A stretch of 64,000 nt of DNA from Streptomyces sp. AM 2-1-1 (GCF_029167645.1 NZ_CP119147.1:868001-932000), one strand, 5' to 3'. Counted from the stretch's first letter, positions 1 to 9,693 are shown. The notes: generated from the letters alone by a model not told the origin. Numbers and translations: made by a program.

Positions 1-1158
1 GTGGACCATCACCATGTCGCCGAGGCGCAGGTCGCGGCGGGTGATGTCGGCCGGGTTGTGCAGGGTGGCGAACCCGACCGTCGAACCGTCGATCTCCACC
101 GGTTCCAGCACGGCCCGGGGAGCGATGATGCCGGTGCGGCCGACGTTCCACTCGACGGCCAGCAGCCGGGTGATCTTCTCCACGGCGGGGAGCTTGTACG
201 CGATGGCCCAGCGCGGTGCGCGGGTGCCGTTGCCCGCCTCGCGCTGGTCGGCGGCGAGGTCCGCCTTGACGACGATGCCGTCGATGCCGAAGGGCAGCGT
301 GGCCCGGAGCGCGGCGATCTCCGCGACCCGGGCCAGCACCTCCTCCACCGTCCCGGCGGTGCGCGGGGCGACGGCGGTGTCCGCCGCCGTGTGCACGCCG
401 AGGCCGGCCGCGTACACCAGCACCTCGCTGTGCGGCAGCTCCGCCAGTCGCTCGGCCACCTCGCCCGAGTCCGGCAGGGGCAGTGCGCCGTACGCGAAGA
501 AGGTCATCTCGACGCGGTAGGGCCGGTCCTTGGCCCGCAGGGTGCCGGCGGCTCCGTTGCGCGGATTGACGAAGGGGGACGCACCGTGGGCCGTGCGGAC
601 CGTGTTGGCCTGCTCGAACTGCTCGGCGGTCATGAGTATCTCGCCGCGCATCTCGAGGGTGACCGGTTCGGAGAGCTGCTCGGGCAGGCCGAGGACGGTC
701 CCGATGGCGTGCGAGACGTCCTCGCCCGCGGTGCCGTCGCCCCGGGTGACGAGCTGTTCCAGCCGGCCCGCCCGGTACCTCGCGGCGACGGCGAGGCCGT
801 CGAGCTTGGGCTCGACGCTCCACGCCCCGACCGGTCTGCCGAGGCGGCGCTCGAGTGAGGCGGTCCAGCCGGCGAACTGCTCGTCGGAGAAGACGTTGTC
901 CAGGGAGAGCATCGGGACGGTGTGCGGGACGTCGCCGACCGCCGCGCCACCCGCCACCTTCCCGCTGGGCGACCCCGCGAGCACGTCCCGCGGGTGCTCC
1001 GCTTCGTACGCGGCGATGGCGCGCGTCAGCCGGTCGTACGCGTCGTCGTCGAGGGCGCTGTCACCGGAGGCGTAGTACGCGGCGGCGGCGCGGGTGGCCT
1101 CCTCGACGGCGGCGGCGTAGGCGGTGGCGTCGGCGAGCCCGGGGGCTGAGTTCGTCAT
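1..1158 (-). CDS. ligA: NAD+-dependent DNA ligase LigA (partial, N-terminal 386 codons)
   Basis: The minus strand from the ATG at 1158 is open to the window edge, so only the N-terminal 386 residues are visible. LigA seals 3'-OH/5'-phosphate nicks in DNA using NAD+. The start shows the NMN-binding Ia region ([17 protein letters not shown], about residues 28-44). The adenylated lysine lies in EPKLDG (K118), followed by [19 protein letters not shown] and GIDGIVVK, all nucleotidyltransferase motifs of the NAD+ ligase family. The OB-fold, zinc finger, HhH and BRCT domains would lie beyond base 1. Streptomyces genomes often carry a main ligase plus a second LigA-like copy, and which one this is cannot be decided here. 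It is divergent from the LacI gene. Confidence 0.93.
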   Translation of the reverse strand, partial: MTNSAPGLADATAYAAAVEEATRAAAAYYASGDSALDDDAYDRLTRAIAAYEAEHPRDVLAGSPSGKVAGGAAVGDVPHTVPMLSLDNVFSDEQFAGWTASLERRLGRPVGAWSVEPKLDGLAVAARYRAGRLEQLVTRGDGTAGEDVSHAIGTVLGLPEQLSEPVTLEMRGEILMTAEQFEQANTVRTAHGASPFVNPRNGAAGTLRAKDRPYRVEMTFFAYGALPLPDSGEVAERLAELPHSEVLVYAAGLGVHTAADTAVAPRTAGTVEEVLARVAEIAALRATLPFGIDGIVVKADLAADQREAGNGTRAPRWAIAYKLPAVEKITRLLAVEWNVGRTGIIAPRAVLEPVEIDGSTVGFATLHNPADITRRDLRLGDMVMVH

Positions 1159-1277
1159 GACCACCATCCTGCCGTTCACCACTGACAACGCCCTTCGGCG
1201 GGCGGCCGTGGACGGTCCCGCACCCCGAAGATCACCCGGGGGTGCCGGGGCGGGGTCCGGGCCCCCGGCGGTCCCGG

Positions 1278-1283
1278 TATAAA
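1278..1283 (+). promoter_or_regulatory. candidate -10 element for a leaderless lacI-type mRNA
   Basis: TATAAA lies six bases before the ATG at 1290, so transcription would begin at or next to the start codon. No ribosome binding site precedes that ATG, which fits a leaderless transcript, common in actinomycetes. No good -35 hexamer is visible, so this is a suggestion only. Confidence 0.35.
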
Positions 1284-1289
1284 TGCTGC

Positions 1290-2342
1290 ATGACTGCCGA
1301 TGTGTCACCGCCCGTACGTCCCGCGACCCTGGAGGACGTTGCCGCGGTGGCCGGAGTCTCCCGGGCCACCGTCTCCCGGGTGATCAACGGTGCGACCACG
1401 GTCGACCCGGTGCTGCGCCGGGTCGTGGAGGAGGCGGTCGCCGCCACGGGGTACGTACCCAACCGCGCGGCGCGTTCGCTGGTGACCCGGCGCACCGATT
1501 CGATCGCGCTGGTGGTCTCCGAGCGCGAGCGCCGCACGGTGGACGAGCCCTTCGTGGGGCGGATGTTCTCCGACCCGCACTTCGGACGGGTCGTCACCGG
1601 TCTGCTGGACGTGCTGCGCCCGGCCGGTATCCAGATGGTGCTGATGCTGGCGGACGACGCGGTCTCCCGGGGGCAGTTGCTGTCGTACCTGCGGCAGGGG
1701 CACGTCGACGGCGTGGTGCTGATCTCCTCGCACGCCGACGACCCGCTGCCCGGACTGCTCCAGGAGACCCGGCTGCCCGCCGTGCTCGCGAGCGCACCGG
1801 CGCAGCCCACCCCGCTCACGCACGTGGAGGCCGATCAGCACGCGGGTGCGGGGCTGGCCGCGGACCATCTGGTCGCCCTCGGGCGCACGCGGCTGGTGAC
1901 GGTGGCCGGTCCGCAGGACAGGCCGGCCGGCCGGGCCCGGCTGAGCGGCTTCCTGGAGGCGCTGGCGGCGCACGGGATCACCGACGTGCCGTGCGCGGAG
2001 GGCGACTTCACGCAGGCGGGCGGGGCCTCGGCGATGAAGCGGCTGCTGGGTGACCAGCCGGACCTGGACGGGGTGTTCGTCGCGTCGGACCTGATGGCGC
2101 TGGGCGCGCTGCCGGTTCTGCTGCGGGCCGGCCTCGACGTGCCGTCGGACGTCGCGGTGGTGGGGTTCGACGACTCCAGCGCGGCGCTGGCCTGCGATCC
2201 TCCGCTGACGACGGTGCGCCAGCCGGTGGAGGAGATGGCGGCCGAGATGGCCAGGCTGCTGCTGCGGCAGATACGCACCTCCGGGGCGCCCGCGCCGTCC
2301 GTCGTGTTCCCGCCGGCGCTGGTGGGCCGCGAGTCCGCCTGA
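1290..2342 (+). CDS. LacI/GalR family transcriptional regulator
   Basis: This is a 350-residue sugar-responsive repressor of standard family length. An N-terminal LacI helix-turn-helix with hinge ([21 protein letters not shown], about residues 13-33, then [11 protein letters not shown]) is followed by a periplasmic-binding-protein-like effector domain: DGVVLIS, the hinge-strand motif [10 protein letters not shown], and PPLTTVRQP near the C-terminus. No sugar transporter or glycosidase lies beside it, so the ligand is unknown. It differs from CebR in the DNA-recognition helix and is not assigned to the CebR box found at 23.6 kb. The ATG at 1290 was chosen over an upstream in-frame GTG at 1242 because the helix-turn-helix then begins at the usual distance. 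It is divergent from ligA. Confidence 0.9.
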   Translation: MTADVSPPVRPATLEDVAAVAGVSRATVSRVINGATTVDPVLRRVVEEAVAATGYVPNRAARSLVTRRTDSIALVVSERERRTVDEPFVGRMFSDPHFGRVVTGLLDVLRPAGIQMVLMLADDAVSRGQLLSYLRQGHVDGVVLISSHADDPLPGLLQETRLPAVLASAPAQPTPLTHVEADQHAGAGLAADHLVALGRTRLVTVAGPQDRPAGRARLSGFLEALAAHGITDVPCAEGDFTQAGGASAMKRLLGDQPDLDGVFVASDLMALGALPVLLRAGLDVPSDVAVVGFDDSSAALACDPPLTTVRQPVEEMAAEMARLLLRQIRTSGAPAPSVVFPPALVGRESA

Positions 2343-2419
2343 GCCGGCCGGGCCTCCGGCGGTCACTCCCACGGCGTCGTACAGGACTCCCGGGACCCCG
2401 GGACCCCGCGCGGCCGGGG

Positions 2420-4714
2420 TCAGTCGCGCGGGGCGCGGGCCGCTTCCGTGCCGGGCTCCGGCAGCGCCGCGTCCGCCACCGGCCGGCCCGCCCCGCTCCG
2501 GGCGCCGGGGAGCGGCCGGTCCGCGTACGGCAAGCCCCCCATGCCTTCGGTCAGCAGCGGCACCTGCGGTCCCGCCGGCTCCCGCAGCCAGCGCCTGAGC
2601 ACCCGGTGGACCGCCTCGGCGCCGACCGGAACGGCGTGCGGTACGAGGGGCCGGGGGGCTTCCCCCAGGGAGACTTCCGCCCGGGGCCCCACCACCGGGG
2701 CCCGCGCGGCCCCGGGCTCAGCGGCCCCCGGTCCCGCCGCCTCGGCGGCGAGCGCGTCGAGCGGGTCGGTCATCCCGCGCGGCCACAGCAGGAACGGCCG
2801 GGACTGCGGGCCGCCGAGTCCGCCGTGCGAACCGATCTGCTCCTCGAAGGCGTGCACCTCCCCCGTCGCGGGGTCGTACATCGAGTTGACCATGAGGTCG
2901 GCGACGTGCGGGAAGGTGTCGGTGCGCCGTACGGCGTCCGCCGCGCCGGGGCCGAAGCCGGCCAGCGGTCCCTCGTCGTCCCGCAGCTCGGCCACCGGTA
3001 CTTCGGCCCCGCCGGCTCCGAGCACGACCGAGCCGTGCTCCTCGCTGCGGACCAGCAGGAAACCGATCCCCGGGTGGTTCGCCAGGGTGCTGAGCAGGGC
3101 GGGGTGGCGGCGGTCCACTTCCTCCCGGGAAGCGCGTCCCTCGATGCCGGGGAAGGAGACCAGGCCGAGGTTGCCGGAGGCCAGGACGACGGGATCGGAG
3201 GCGGCCAGGGCGGCGGGTTCCGCCTCCTTCTCCTGCAGGGGCCGGTGGAGCGCGATGCGCAGCGCGTCGCGCGCCTCGGACGCGCTGCGGGTGCGCTGGG
3301 CGCGCCGGGGCACCGGGAGGCCGCAGCCGGCCCGCACCAGGTCCTTCAGGGTCAGCCCGTACCGTCCGGCGAAGGTCTCGCCGACGCTCTGGCCGTGGTC
3401 GGAGAGGAGCACGATCCGGTACGGGCGCGGGGCGTGCTCGGTGATCTTGACGATGAGGGCGAGGGAGCGGTCGAGCCGGGCGAGGACCCGGTCGGCGTCG
3501 CGGCTGTACGGCCCCGAGTGGTGGGCCACCTCGTCGTAGGCGACGAGGTCGGCGTAGACGGCGGTGCGCCCGGCGAAGATGTCGCCGATGACGGCGGCGA
3601 CCACGACGTCGCGCTCGACGACGGTCGCGAAGGCCCGGATGAAGGGGTAGAGGCCGCCGCGCTTGATCCGCGGAGTCTCCTTGCGCAGCCTCGACCGGGT
3701 GGACTGGCCGATCTCGCGGCCGACCTCGGCGACGAAGGAGAGCGCGGTGCGGACGGCGTTGGCCGGGTCGGAGAAGTACGCGAAGTACCCCGAGCGCGAC
3801 CTGCGGCCCTTGCCCCGGCGTCCGGTCATGGAGAGGACGAGCGCGAGCTGCTCGGCTCCCCCGCTGAAGAGGTTGCCCCGGCTGGCACCGTCGAGGGTGA
3901 GCAGCCCGCCGTCCTGGGTGCGGGCGACCGCGCGCCGCTGGAGTTCGAGGGCGCTGGCGGGGCGGCTGGAGACCATCACGGTGCCGGTCTCCTTCTCGTA
4001 CCACCGGAACGCGGGCACGTCGTGGTTGGAGCCGTGCAGCAGGGCGAGCTGACTGGCGCCGGTCTGGCTGGACCAGTCGGTGCGCCACGGGGTGAGCCGG
4101 TGGCCGCCGGGGTCGGCGAGCCAGCCGGCCACGGTGGGCATCAGTCCCTGGGCGGCGGCCTTGGTCAGCACGTCGTGGCCCACCCCGTCGAGCTGGAGGA
4201 AGACCGTGCCGGGCGGTCCGTCCGGGCCGTCCGCAGCGAAGCCGGGGCCGCGCTTGCGCCGCCGGTCGGCGAGACGGGAGAGCCGGCGCCGGTAGGCGTC
4301 GTCGTCCCGGACGGCGAGGGCGGTGGAGGTCGCCGAGGCCACCGCGGACATCACCGCCGCGACGGCCACGGCGGTCTCCGGGTCGGCGGTGCCCCGCCCG
4401 TCCGGGATCAGCCGCAGGGCGACGATCAGGAGGGAGCCGTTGAGGAAGAAGACCAGGGCGCCGAGCACCAGCGCCGGGACCACCAGCAGCGCACGGACCA
4501 GGACGGGCCAGACGAGGGCGGAGAGCAGTCCGAAGGCGCCGGCTCCCCAGGCCGCGGTGAAGGCGGTCTTGGTGACGGTGTCACCGTCGTCGGACTGGAG
4601 CTGGAAGTCGGGGAGGATCCCGGCGAGGGCGAGCATCGTCAGGGTGGACACCGCCCACACGGCCGCCACCCGCAGCAGGGCGCCGCCCGCCTTGTGCCAT
4701 CGCCCGGCTCCCAC
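2420..4714 (-). CDS. membrane-anchored alkaline-phosphatase-superfamily protein with N-terminal holin-like membrane domain
   Basis: The product is a 764-residue protein. The N-terminus has about four hydrophobic segments (residues 10-33 and 52-100, then 115-134), the layout of the actinobacterial phage-holin-4 / Mmp4-like membrane region. From about residue 170 a type I phosphodiesterase/nucleotide pyrophosphatase domain follows: FLQLDGVGHD (metal Asp, about 175), the candidate nucleophile region SSQTGAS (about 215), YDEVAHHSG (about 393) and LLSDHGQ (about 436). It probably hydrolyses a phosphodiester or phosphate ester at the membrane; the substrate is unknown. The GTG at 4714 was chosen because AAGGA stands 10 nt upstream; an in-frame GTG at 4831 would add 39 low-complexity residues and lacks a ribosome site. 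Despite the common label phage holin, nothing around it is phage-derived. Confidence 0.85.
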   Translation of the reverse strand: MGAGRWHKAGGALLRVAAVWAVSTLTMLALAGILPDFQLQSDDGDTVTKTAFTAAWGAGAFGLLSALVWPVLVRALLVVPALVLGALVFFLNGSLLIVALRLIPDGRGTADPETAVAVAAVMSAVASATSTALAVRDDDAYRRRLSRLADRRRKRGPGFAADGPDGPPGTVFLQLDGVGHDVLTKAAAQGLMPTVAGWLADPGGHRLTPWRTDWSSQTGASQLALLHGSNHDVPAFRWYEKETGTVMVSSRPASALELQRRAVARTQDGGLLTLDGASRGNLFSGGAEQLALVLSMTGRRGKGRRSRSGYFAYFSDPANAVRTALSFVAEVGREIGQSTRSRLRKETPRIKRGGLYPFIRAFATVVERDVVVAAVIGDIFAGRTAVYADLVAYDEVAHHSGPYSRDADRVLARLDRSLALIVKITEHAPRPYRIVLLSDHGQSVGETFAGRYGLTLKDLVRAGCGLPVPRRAQRTRSASEARDALRIALHRPLQEKEAEPAALAASDPVVLASGNLGLVSFPGIEGRASREEVDRRHPALLSTLANHPGIGFLLVRSEEHGSVVLGAGGAEVPVAELRDDEGPLAGFGPGAADAVRRTDTFPHVADLMVNSMYDPATGEVHAFEEQIGSHGGLGGPQSRPFLLWPRGMTDPLDALAAEAAGPGAAEPGAARAPVVGPRAEVSLGEAPRPLVPHAVPVGAEAVHRVLRRWLREPAGPQVPLLTEGMGGLPYADRPLPGARSGAGRPVADAALPEPGTEAARAPRD

Positions 4715-4978
4715 GCCCGCTCCGTCCTTCCCTGCCGTCCGGGCCGGTCGTCCAGAGCGTGCCCCGGGACACCCCTCGGGGCCCGCTCCCAGCTTCCCAC
4801 AGCCCTTCCCGGCCGTTCGCGGGCCGGTCACCGGGCACAGGTGTACGCCCCGGGGCGCCGCCGGATGCGGGAGGCATAGGCTCGTACCGGCGTTCCGTCA
4901 CACGGAAAACGGGCAGGACAGGGCTGGAACGGACGGACGGACCGTGCGGACACGGCGGGAGAGGGAGGCGGGGCACCG

Positions 4979-5755
4979 GTGGAGGTCACCTGGTGGGGGC
5001 ATGCCACCTGCACGATCGAGGACTCCGGCGTACGGGTCCTGACCGACCCGCTCTTCGTCCAGCGGTTCGCGCATCTGCGCCGTCGGGGGGGAGCGGTGCC
5101 GCCGCCGTCGGCCGCGCTCGCCGACGTGGTCGTCGTCTCCCACCTCCACAGCGACCACCTGCACCTGCCGTCGCTGGCCCGGGTCCCCGCCGGCACCCGG
5201 CTGATCGTGCCGCGGGGGGCGGTCCGCGCGGTGGCCGGTCTGCGGGCGGTGCGGCGCAGGCGCGACCTGCGGGTCACCGAGGTGGCGCCCGGCGACACGG
5301 TCCGGATCGGCGGGGTGACCGTGCGCGCGGTGCCGGCCGAGCACGACGGCCGGCGGCTCCCGGTCGGCCCGCACCGGGTTCCGGCGCTCGGTTACGTCGT
5401 GGAGGGCCAGGCGCGTACGTACTTCGCCGGGGACACCGGGCTGTTCGAGGAGATGGCGAAGGAAGTGGGTCCGGTCGACGTCGCGCTGCTGCCGGTGGGG
5501 GGCTGGGGGCCCGGTCTGGGTCCCGGCCATCTCAACGCGGCCCGCGCTGCCGAGGCCCTGACCCGGCTCTCCCCCCGCTCGGCGGTACCGGTGCACTACG
5601 GCACGTACTGGCCGATCGGGATGGGCGGAGTCCGCCCGAGCGAGTTCCACTCGCCGGGTGCCGAGTTCGTGCGGGAGGCCGCGCTGCTGGCCCCCGGGGT
5701 GGCGGTCCACCTGCCCGCGCACGGCGAGCGCGTACGGCCGGAGGTCCACCGGTGA
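4979..5755 (+). CDS. MBL-fold metallo-hydrolase (UlaG-like)
   Basis: The product is a 258-residue metallo-beta-lactamase-fold hydrolase. The metal site is readable: WWGHATC at the N-terminus, SHLHSDH (HxHxDH, about residues 53-59), PAEHDG and FAGDTG, and a late VPVHYGTYWP. This pattern is that of the UlaG / N-acyl-phosphatidylethanolamine phospholipase D-like branch; the substrate is not predictable. It starts at GTG 4979 behind GGGAGG. Its stop overlaps the GTG of the downstream DedA gene by 4 nt (GTGA), so the two are translationally coupled. A second, more divergent member of this fold lies at 10.9-11.9 kb. Confidence 0.9.
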   Translation: MEVTWWGHATCTIEDSGVRVLTDPLFVQRFAHLRRRGGAVPPPSAALADVVVVSHLHSDHLHLPSLARVPAGTRLIVPRGAVRAVAGLRAVRRRRDLRVTEVAPGDTVRIGGVTVRAVPAEHDGRRLPVGPHRVPALGYVVEGQARTYFAGDTGLFEEMAKEVGPVDVALLPVGGWGPGLGPGHLNAARAAEALTRLSPRSAVPVHYGTYWPIGMGGVRPSEFHSPGAEFVREAALLAPGVAVHLPAHGERVRPEVHR

Positions 5756-6372
5756 TCACCGAGGTGCTGGGTCAGTTGCCTGCCCAGGGGGCACGGCAGG
5801 CGGTCGGCTATCCGACGCTCTTCGCCCTGGTGGCGCTGGGCTCCCTGGTGCCGGTGGTGCCCACCGGGGCGCTGGTCAGTTCGGCGGGGGTGGTGGCGTT
5901 CCACCAGGCCTCGCCCTTCTCCCTGCTGTACGTGTTCCTGACCGCCGCCGGCGCGGCGTTCCTCGGTGACGTCTGCCTGTACTGGCTCGGCGAGCGCGGA
6001 GTCCGGTCGGATCACGGGTCGAAGTGGTTGAAGGTCATCACCGACCGGGCCGCCCCCGAACGGCTGGCCCAGGCACAGCGGAAGCTGGACGAGCACGGGG
6101 TGATGGTGCTGGTGCTGTCGCGGCTGGTCCCGGCCGGGCGGATACCGGTGATGCTGGCGTGCCTGCTCGGCGAGATGCCGTTGCACCGGTTCGCCCGCGG
6201 GGACGTTCCGGCGTGTCTGGCCTGGGCCGCCACCTATCAGCTGATCGGCATTCTGGGCGGCTCGCTCTTCCCGGAGCCGTGGCAGGGGGTGGTGGCCGCG
6301 GTGGCGCTGACGCTGCTGATCAGCGGGGTACCCGCCGGGTGGCGCGGCCTGCGCGCACGGTTCGCGCACTGA
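5752..6372 (+). CDS. DedA family membrane protein
   Basis: The product is a 206-residue polytopic inner-membrane protein of the DedA/SNARE-associated family, a group that includes lipid-carrier (undecaprenyl phosphate, phosphatidylethanolamine) flippases. Visible features are an amphipathic N-terminus, a membrane segment with the E/P pattern LGSLVPVVPTGAL (about residues 30-42), FLGDVCLYWLGER (about 72-84), and the conserved LSRLVPAGRIPVMLACLLGEM block (about residues 123-143). It is coupled by a 4-nt overlap to the upstream metallo-hydrolase, suggesting both act on the same lipid-linked compound. That functional link is inference. Confidence 0.88.
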   Translation: MITEVLGQLPAQGARQAVGYPTLFALVALGSLVPVVPTGALVSSAGVVAFHQASPFSLLYVFLTAAGAAFLGDVCLYWLGERGVRSDHGSKWLKVITDRAAPERLAQAQRKLDEHGVMVLVLSRLVPAGRIPVMLACLLGEMPLHRFARGDVPACLAWAATYQLIGILGGSLFPEPWQGVVAAVALTLLISGVPAGWRGLRARFAH

Positions 6373-6427
6373 GCGGCGGACGTGCGCGGGACGCCCGTCC
6401 CGTGTGGCCGGCCGCTCGGCGCGGCCC

Positions 6428-7375
6428 TCAGAACGCCAGGCTGGTGCCCCTGCCGTCCTCCAGCGCCCCGGCGTAGGCGACGGCTGCCGCGGCGACGTCC
6501 AGCGCGGCGTGGCCGGTCGACTTGAAGACGGTCAGCTCTCCGTCGCCGCGGCGGCCCGGGTGGCGTCCCGACAGCACCTCGCCGAGGAGGACGGCCCGGC
6601 CGGCGGTCAGGCCCTGGAGTTCGTGGGCGCCGGCGGGCGGCGGGGCGGTGACGGCGCCGGTCCATTCGACGAAGAGCGCCCCCTCGTCGACGGTCCGCGC
6701 GTCCAGTTCGGGTCCGCGGGAGCCGCCCACCGAGCCGACGTGCGCGCCCTCGGCCAGCCAGGAACGGCGCAGCACCGGCTCGCGGGCACCGGTGCAGCAG
6801 AGCACGGCGCCGGAGCCGCGTACGGCGTCCTCGACGGTGCCTGCGGTGGACCGGGGGTGCCGGGCGGCGAGCGACCGGGCGCGCTCCGGGTCGCGTCCGC
6901 CGACCACGACGGGGGTGTCGGGAAAGTACCGGGCCAGGAGGTCGAGTTGGGCCCCCGCCTGAACGCCGGTGCCCAGCACGGCGATCCGGCGCACCTGGGG
7001 TCCGGCGAGGGTGCGCAGGGCGAGGGTGGCGGTGGCGGCGGTCCGGACGGCGGTGATGCTCTCGGCGTCCATCACCGCCAGCGGCCGTCCGTCCGTCTCG
7101 TCGAAGAGCGCCACCACGCCCCGGTGGGAGCTGCGGCCCGGGACTGCGGGGTCGGCGAAGACCGAGACCAGTTTGGCGGCGAGGCCGACGCCGGGGACGT
7201 GGGCGGGCATCACGCCGAGGAGCCCCGCCGGCGCTTCGGCGGCGATCCTGGGCGGTGCGGACACCGTCCCGTCGGCGACCGCGACGAGGGCCCGGGTGAG
7301 CGCTTCGGCCAGCCGGTCCGGGTCGAGCCCGGCGCGGGTCTGGGCCGCGTCCAGGACGAGCACGCCGTTCGTCAT
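6428..7375 (-). CDS. ornithine cyclodeaminase / mu-crystallin family protein
   Basis: The product is a 315-residue NAD(P)-binding enzyme of the ornithine cyclodeaminase family, which includes alanine dehydrogenases, ketimine reductases and opine-type enzymes. The Rossmann motif is VLGTGVQA (about residue 130); the substrate lysine lies in GVGLAAKLVSVF (about 64-75), followed by MDAESITAVRTAA, which contains the substrate-binding arginine; SVGGSRGPELD is the C-terminal family motif. The ATG at 7375 overlaps the stop of the upstream IclR gene (ATGA), so the regulator and enzyme are co-translated. Context with the divergent amidohydrolase and M19 protein suggests catabolism of an amino-acid-derived compound. 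Confidence 0.88.
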   Translation of the reverse strand: MTNGVLVLDAAQTRAGLDPDRLAEALTRALVAVADGTVSAPPRIAAEAPAGLLGVMPAHVPGVGLAAKLVSVFADPAVPGRSSHRGVVALFDETDGRPLAVMDAESITAVRTAATATLALRTLAGPQVRRIAVLGTGVQAGAQLDLLARYFPDTPVVVGGRDPERARSLAARHPRSTAGTVEDAVRGSGAVLCCTGAREPVLRRSWLAEGAHVGSVGGSRGPELDARTVDEGALFVEWTGAVTAPPPAGAHELQGLTAGRAVLLGEVLSGRHPGRRGDGELTVFKSTGHAALDVAAAAVAYAGALEDGRGTSLAF

Positions 7376-8193
7376 GGGCCCTCTCCCTCGTCCGGCCCGC
7401 CCTCCGCGTCCGGCGTCCCTGTCGGCTCGTCCGCGGGCGGTGCGGTGCCGTCTTCCACGCCCAGGAGGTCCGCGACCGCCGCGGCGGCGTCCCGCAGCGC
7501 CGCGCACAGGGCGGTGAGTGAGGGTTCGTCGAACTCCGCGGCCGGTCCGACCACGGTGAGCGCGCAGAGCGGCTGCCCGGGGCCCGCGAGGACGGCGCGG
7601 CCCACCGAGGCGACCAGCGCCTCGTTGCGGCCCCGCTCCACCGCGAACCCGGTGCGTTCCACTCGGGCCAGGTCGGCGAGGAGTCCTTCGGGTCCCGCCA
7701 TCGGATGCCCGGCCTCCTGGGCCGGGCGCAGATAGGGGGCGCGTGCCTCGGGCGGCAGCGCGGCGACCAGGGCCAGCGGTCCGGCGAACCGGTGCACGGG
7801 CAGCGTCTCGTCGGTGAGCAGGCTGATCATCTCCAGCCGGTCGGGCCGGACCGCGTCGAGCACCCGCGAGCGGTCGTGCTCCAGCACCTGGAGGTTGACC
7901 ATCATGCCGGTACGGGCGGCGAGTTCGCCGAGGACGGGGCGGGCCGTCGTCACGAGGGAGTGGGAGGCGGCGGTGCGCGAAAGCCGCAGCGCGGCGGCAC
8001 CGGGCAGGTAGTGGTCCCCGGAGCGCAGCACCCAGCCGCGGCGGACCAGGTCGACGAGGACCCGGTAGGCGGTCGGCCGGTGCAGTCCGACGGCGTCGGC
8101 GAGCTCGCTCAGCCGGAGCGGGCGATCGGACCGGGAGACCGCTTCCACGAGGTCCAGCGCCTTGTCGACGGCCGAACTGGAGGACTTGGGCAT
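7372..8193 (-). CDS. IclR family transcriptional regulator
   Basis: The product is a 273-residue regulator. The N-terminal winged helix-turn-helix (AVDKALDLVEAV, LSELADAVGLHRPTAYRVL, about residues 8-50) is followed by the IclR effector-binding domain (ALVASVGRAVLAGPGQPLCALTVVG, about 190-215) and an acidic Pro/Glu-rich tail of about 25 residues not typical of the family. It is first in a two-gene operon with the cyclodeaminase-like enzyme and is divergent from the amidohydrolase operon. Two palindromes lie in the shared promoter region and are likely operators. Confidence 0.9.
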   Translation of the reverse strand: MPKSSSSAVDKALDLVEAVSRSDRPLRLSELADAVGLHRPTAYRVLVDLVRRGWVLRSGDHYLPGAAALRLSRTAASHSLVTTARPVLGELAARTGMMVNLQVLEHDRSRVLDAVRPDRLEMISLLTDETLPVHRFAGPLALVAALPPEARAPYLRPAQEAGHPMAGPEGLLADLARVERTGFAVERGRNEALVASVGRAVLAGPGQPLCALTVVGPAAEFDEPSLTALCAALRDAAAAVADLLGVEDGTAPPADEPTGTPDAEGGPDEGEGP

Positions 8194-8246
8194 CCTCGGA
8201 CCACCTCACCTCTACGCGTCGGCCTTCAGGGAAGGTAGCGTACGTT

Positions 8247-8272
8247 TTCCACAGATGGAACCAGTGTTACAC
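8247..8272. promoter_or_regulatory. two palindromes in the divergent IclR/amidohydrolase promoter region
   Basis: TTCCA-N4-TGGAA (8247-8260) and GTGT-T-ACAC (8264-8272) sit four bases apart in the 132-bp region between the divergent starts at 8193 and 8326. IclR-type regulators usually bind short inverted repeats in such intergenic regions and often repress their own gene while controlling the divergent one. Which palindrome is the operator cannot be told from sequence alone. Confidence 0.5.
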
Positions 8273-8325
8273 CAGACGTAATCTCCGGAGCGCTGGTGCC
8301 GCACATGACGGAGAGGTGCGACCCG

Positions 8326-9693
8326 ATGGCTCACGAGGATGTCGGCGCTCCCGCCCCCTTCGCCGCCCCGGCGAAGGGCACCGTGGTGCTGTACCGGGGG
8401 GCCACCCTCATCGACGGCACGGGCGGCGCCGCGCGCCCCGCCACCTCGATCGTGGTGGACGGGGCGCACATCAGGACGGTGGCGCCGGACGGGGAGATCC
8501 CCGTCGCCCTGCTCGCCGAGGCCGAAGTCGTCGACCTGCAGGGCACGTTCGTGGTGCCCGGACTGATCGACTCGCACCAGCACATCGCCACCCCGCCCAA
8601 CCGCCCGGTCGCCGAGGCCGCCCTGCGCCGCCAGGTGTACGGCGGGGTGACGGCGATCCGCGACATGGCCGACGACCTGCGGCACATCGCCGACCTGGCA
8701 CGCTCCACGCTGGTCGGGGAGATCCCGGGTCCCGACATCCACTACGCGGCGCTGACCGCGGGGCCCGGGTTCTTCGACGATCCGCGCACCTGGCAGGTCT
8801 CGCAGGGCGCGGTACCCGGCCAGGTGCCGTGGATGCAGGCCATCACCGAGGAGACCGATCTGCCGCTGGCCGTGGCGCGGTCCGCCGGTACCTACGCCAC
8901 CGCGGTCAAGATCTACGCGGACCTCCCCGGCTCGCTGGTCGCGGCGATCACCGCGGAGGCGCACCGGCAGGGGCTGGGCGTCTGGGCGCACGCGGCGGTG
9001 TTCCCGGCGTCACCGGCCGAGGTGATCGGTGCGGGAGTCGACTCGGTCTCCCACGTCCACCTGCTGGTGCACGAGTTCGCCGATCGCGCGCTGACCACGT
9101 ACAAGGACAAGCCGCCGGTGGACCGGGACCGTTTCCTGGCGGGCGACGACCCGGACATGGCGGAGCTGTTCGCGCGGATGCGGGAGCGGGGCACCGTGCT
9201 CGACGCCACCAACACGCTCTGGGAGTGGCTCGCCGACGACGCGGACACCCCCGGGGAGAAGTCCCGGGCCGGGGAGAACGCCGAGCTCTCGGCCGCCCTC
9301 ACGGCGCAGGCGTTCCGGGCGGGGGTGGAGATCAGCACCGGTACGGACTACGAGACCGCCCCCGGCCGGCCCTACCCCTCGGTCCACGACGAGCTGGTCT
9401 TCCTGGTGGAGCGGTGCGGCGTCCCCGCCGTCCAGGCGATCCGTTCGGCCACCCTGGTCGGGGCCCGCAGCATGGGCACGGAGGACTCGATGGGAACCGT
9501 CGCGGAGGGAAAACTCGCCAACTTCGTCGTGCTGCGCGAGGATCCGCTCGCCGACATCCGCAATCTGCGGAGCGTCGTCTCGGTGGTGAAGCGCGGGCTG
9601 CGCCTCGATCGCGCCGCGTTCACCTCGCAGAACTCCCCGGCGGGCACGGCCGGCCCGACCACCCCGCTCCCGGAAGGCACGACCAGCCGATGA
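8326..9693 (+). CDS. amidohydrolase family protein (imidazolonepropionase/dipeptidase-like)
   Basis: The product is a 455-residue metal-dependent amidohydrolase. The signature is VPGLIDSHQHIATP (HxH, about residues 78-91), the carboxylated-lysine position AVKIYADL (about 195-202), VWAHAAVF and VSHVHLLVHEF (later His ligands), and ISTGTDYE (metal Asp). The C-terminal composite strand (GKLANFVVLREDPLADI) is typical of dihydroorotase/imidazolonepropionase-like members. The start at 8326 has GGAGAGGT seven bases upstream, preferred over ATGs at 8296 and 8305. Its stop overlaps the ATG of the downstream M19-like gene (ATGA). It probably hydrolyses a cyclic amide or acyl-amino acid; the substrate is unknown. 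Confidence 0.88.
   Translation: MAHEDVGAPAPFAAPAKGTVVLYRGATLIDGTGGAARPATSIVVDGAHIRTVAPDGEIPVALLAEAEVVDLQGTFVVPGLIDSHQHIATPPNRPVAEAALRRQVYGGVTAIRDMADDLRHIADLARSTLVGEIPGPDIHYAALTAGPGFFDDPRTWQVSQGAVPGQVPWMQAITEETDLPLAVARSAGTYATAVKIYADLPGSLVAAITAEAHRQGLGVWAHAAVFPASPAEVIGAGVDSVSHVHLLVHEFADRALTTYKDKPPVDRDRFLAGDDPDMAELFARMRERGTVLDATNTLWEWLADDADTPGEKSRAGENAELSAALTAQAFRAGVEISTGTDYETAPGRPYPSVHDELVFLVERCGVPAVQAIRSATLVGARSMGTEDSMGTVAEGKLANFVVLREDPLADIRNLRSVVSVVKRGLRLDRAAFTSQNSPAGTAGPTTPLPEGTTSR

Noticed and set aside
1290..2342. The LacI regulator as CebR
   Set aside because: Its recognition helix and N-terminus differ from CebR as I know it, and it is 22 kb from the CebR box with no cellobiose genes beside it.
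2420..4714. Prophage holin
   Set aside because: The holin-like label comes from a short membrane region; no other phage genes are near and the main domain is a phosphatase-type enzyme.
2606..4879. Open frame of 757 codons on the plus strand opposite the membrane phosphatase gene
   Set aside because: It has no recognisable domains and a Gly/Glu/Asp/Val-rich composition typical of antisense frames in high-GC genes; the minus strand carries clear phosphatase motifs.
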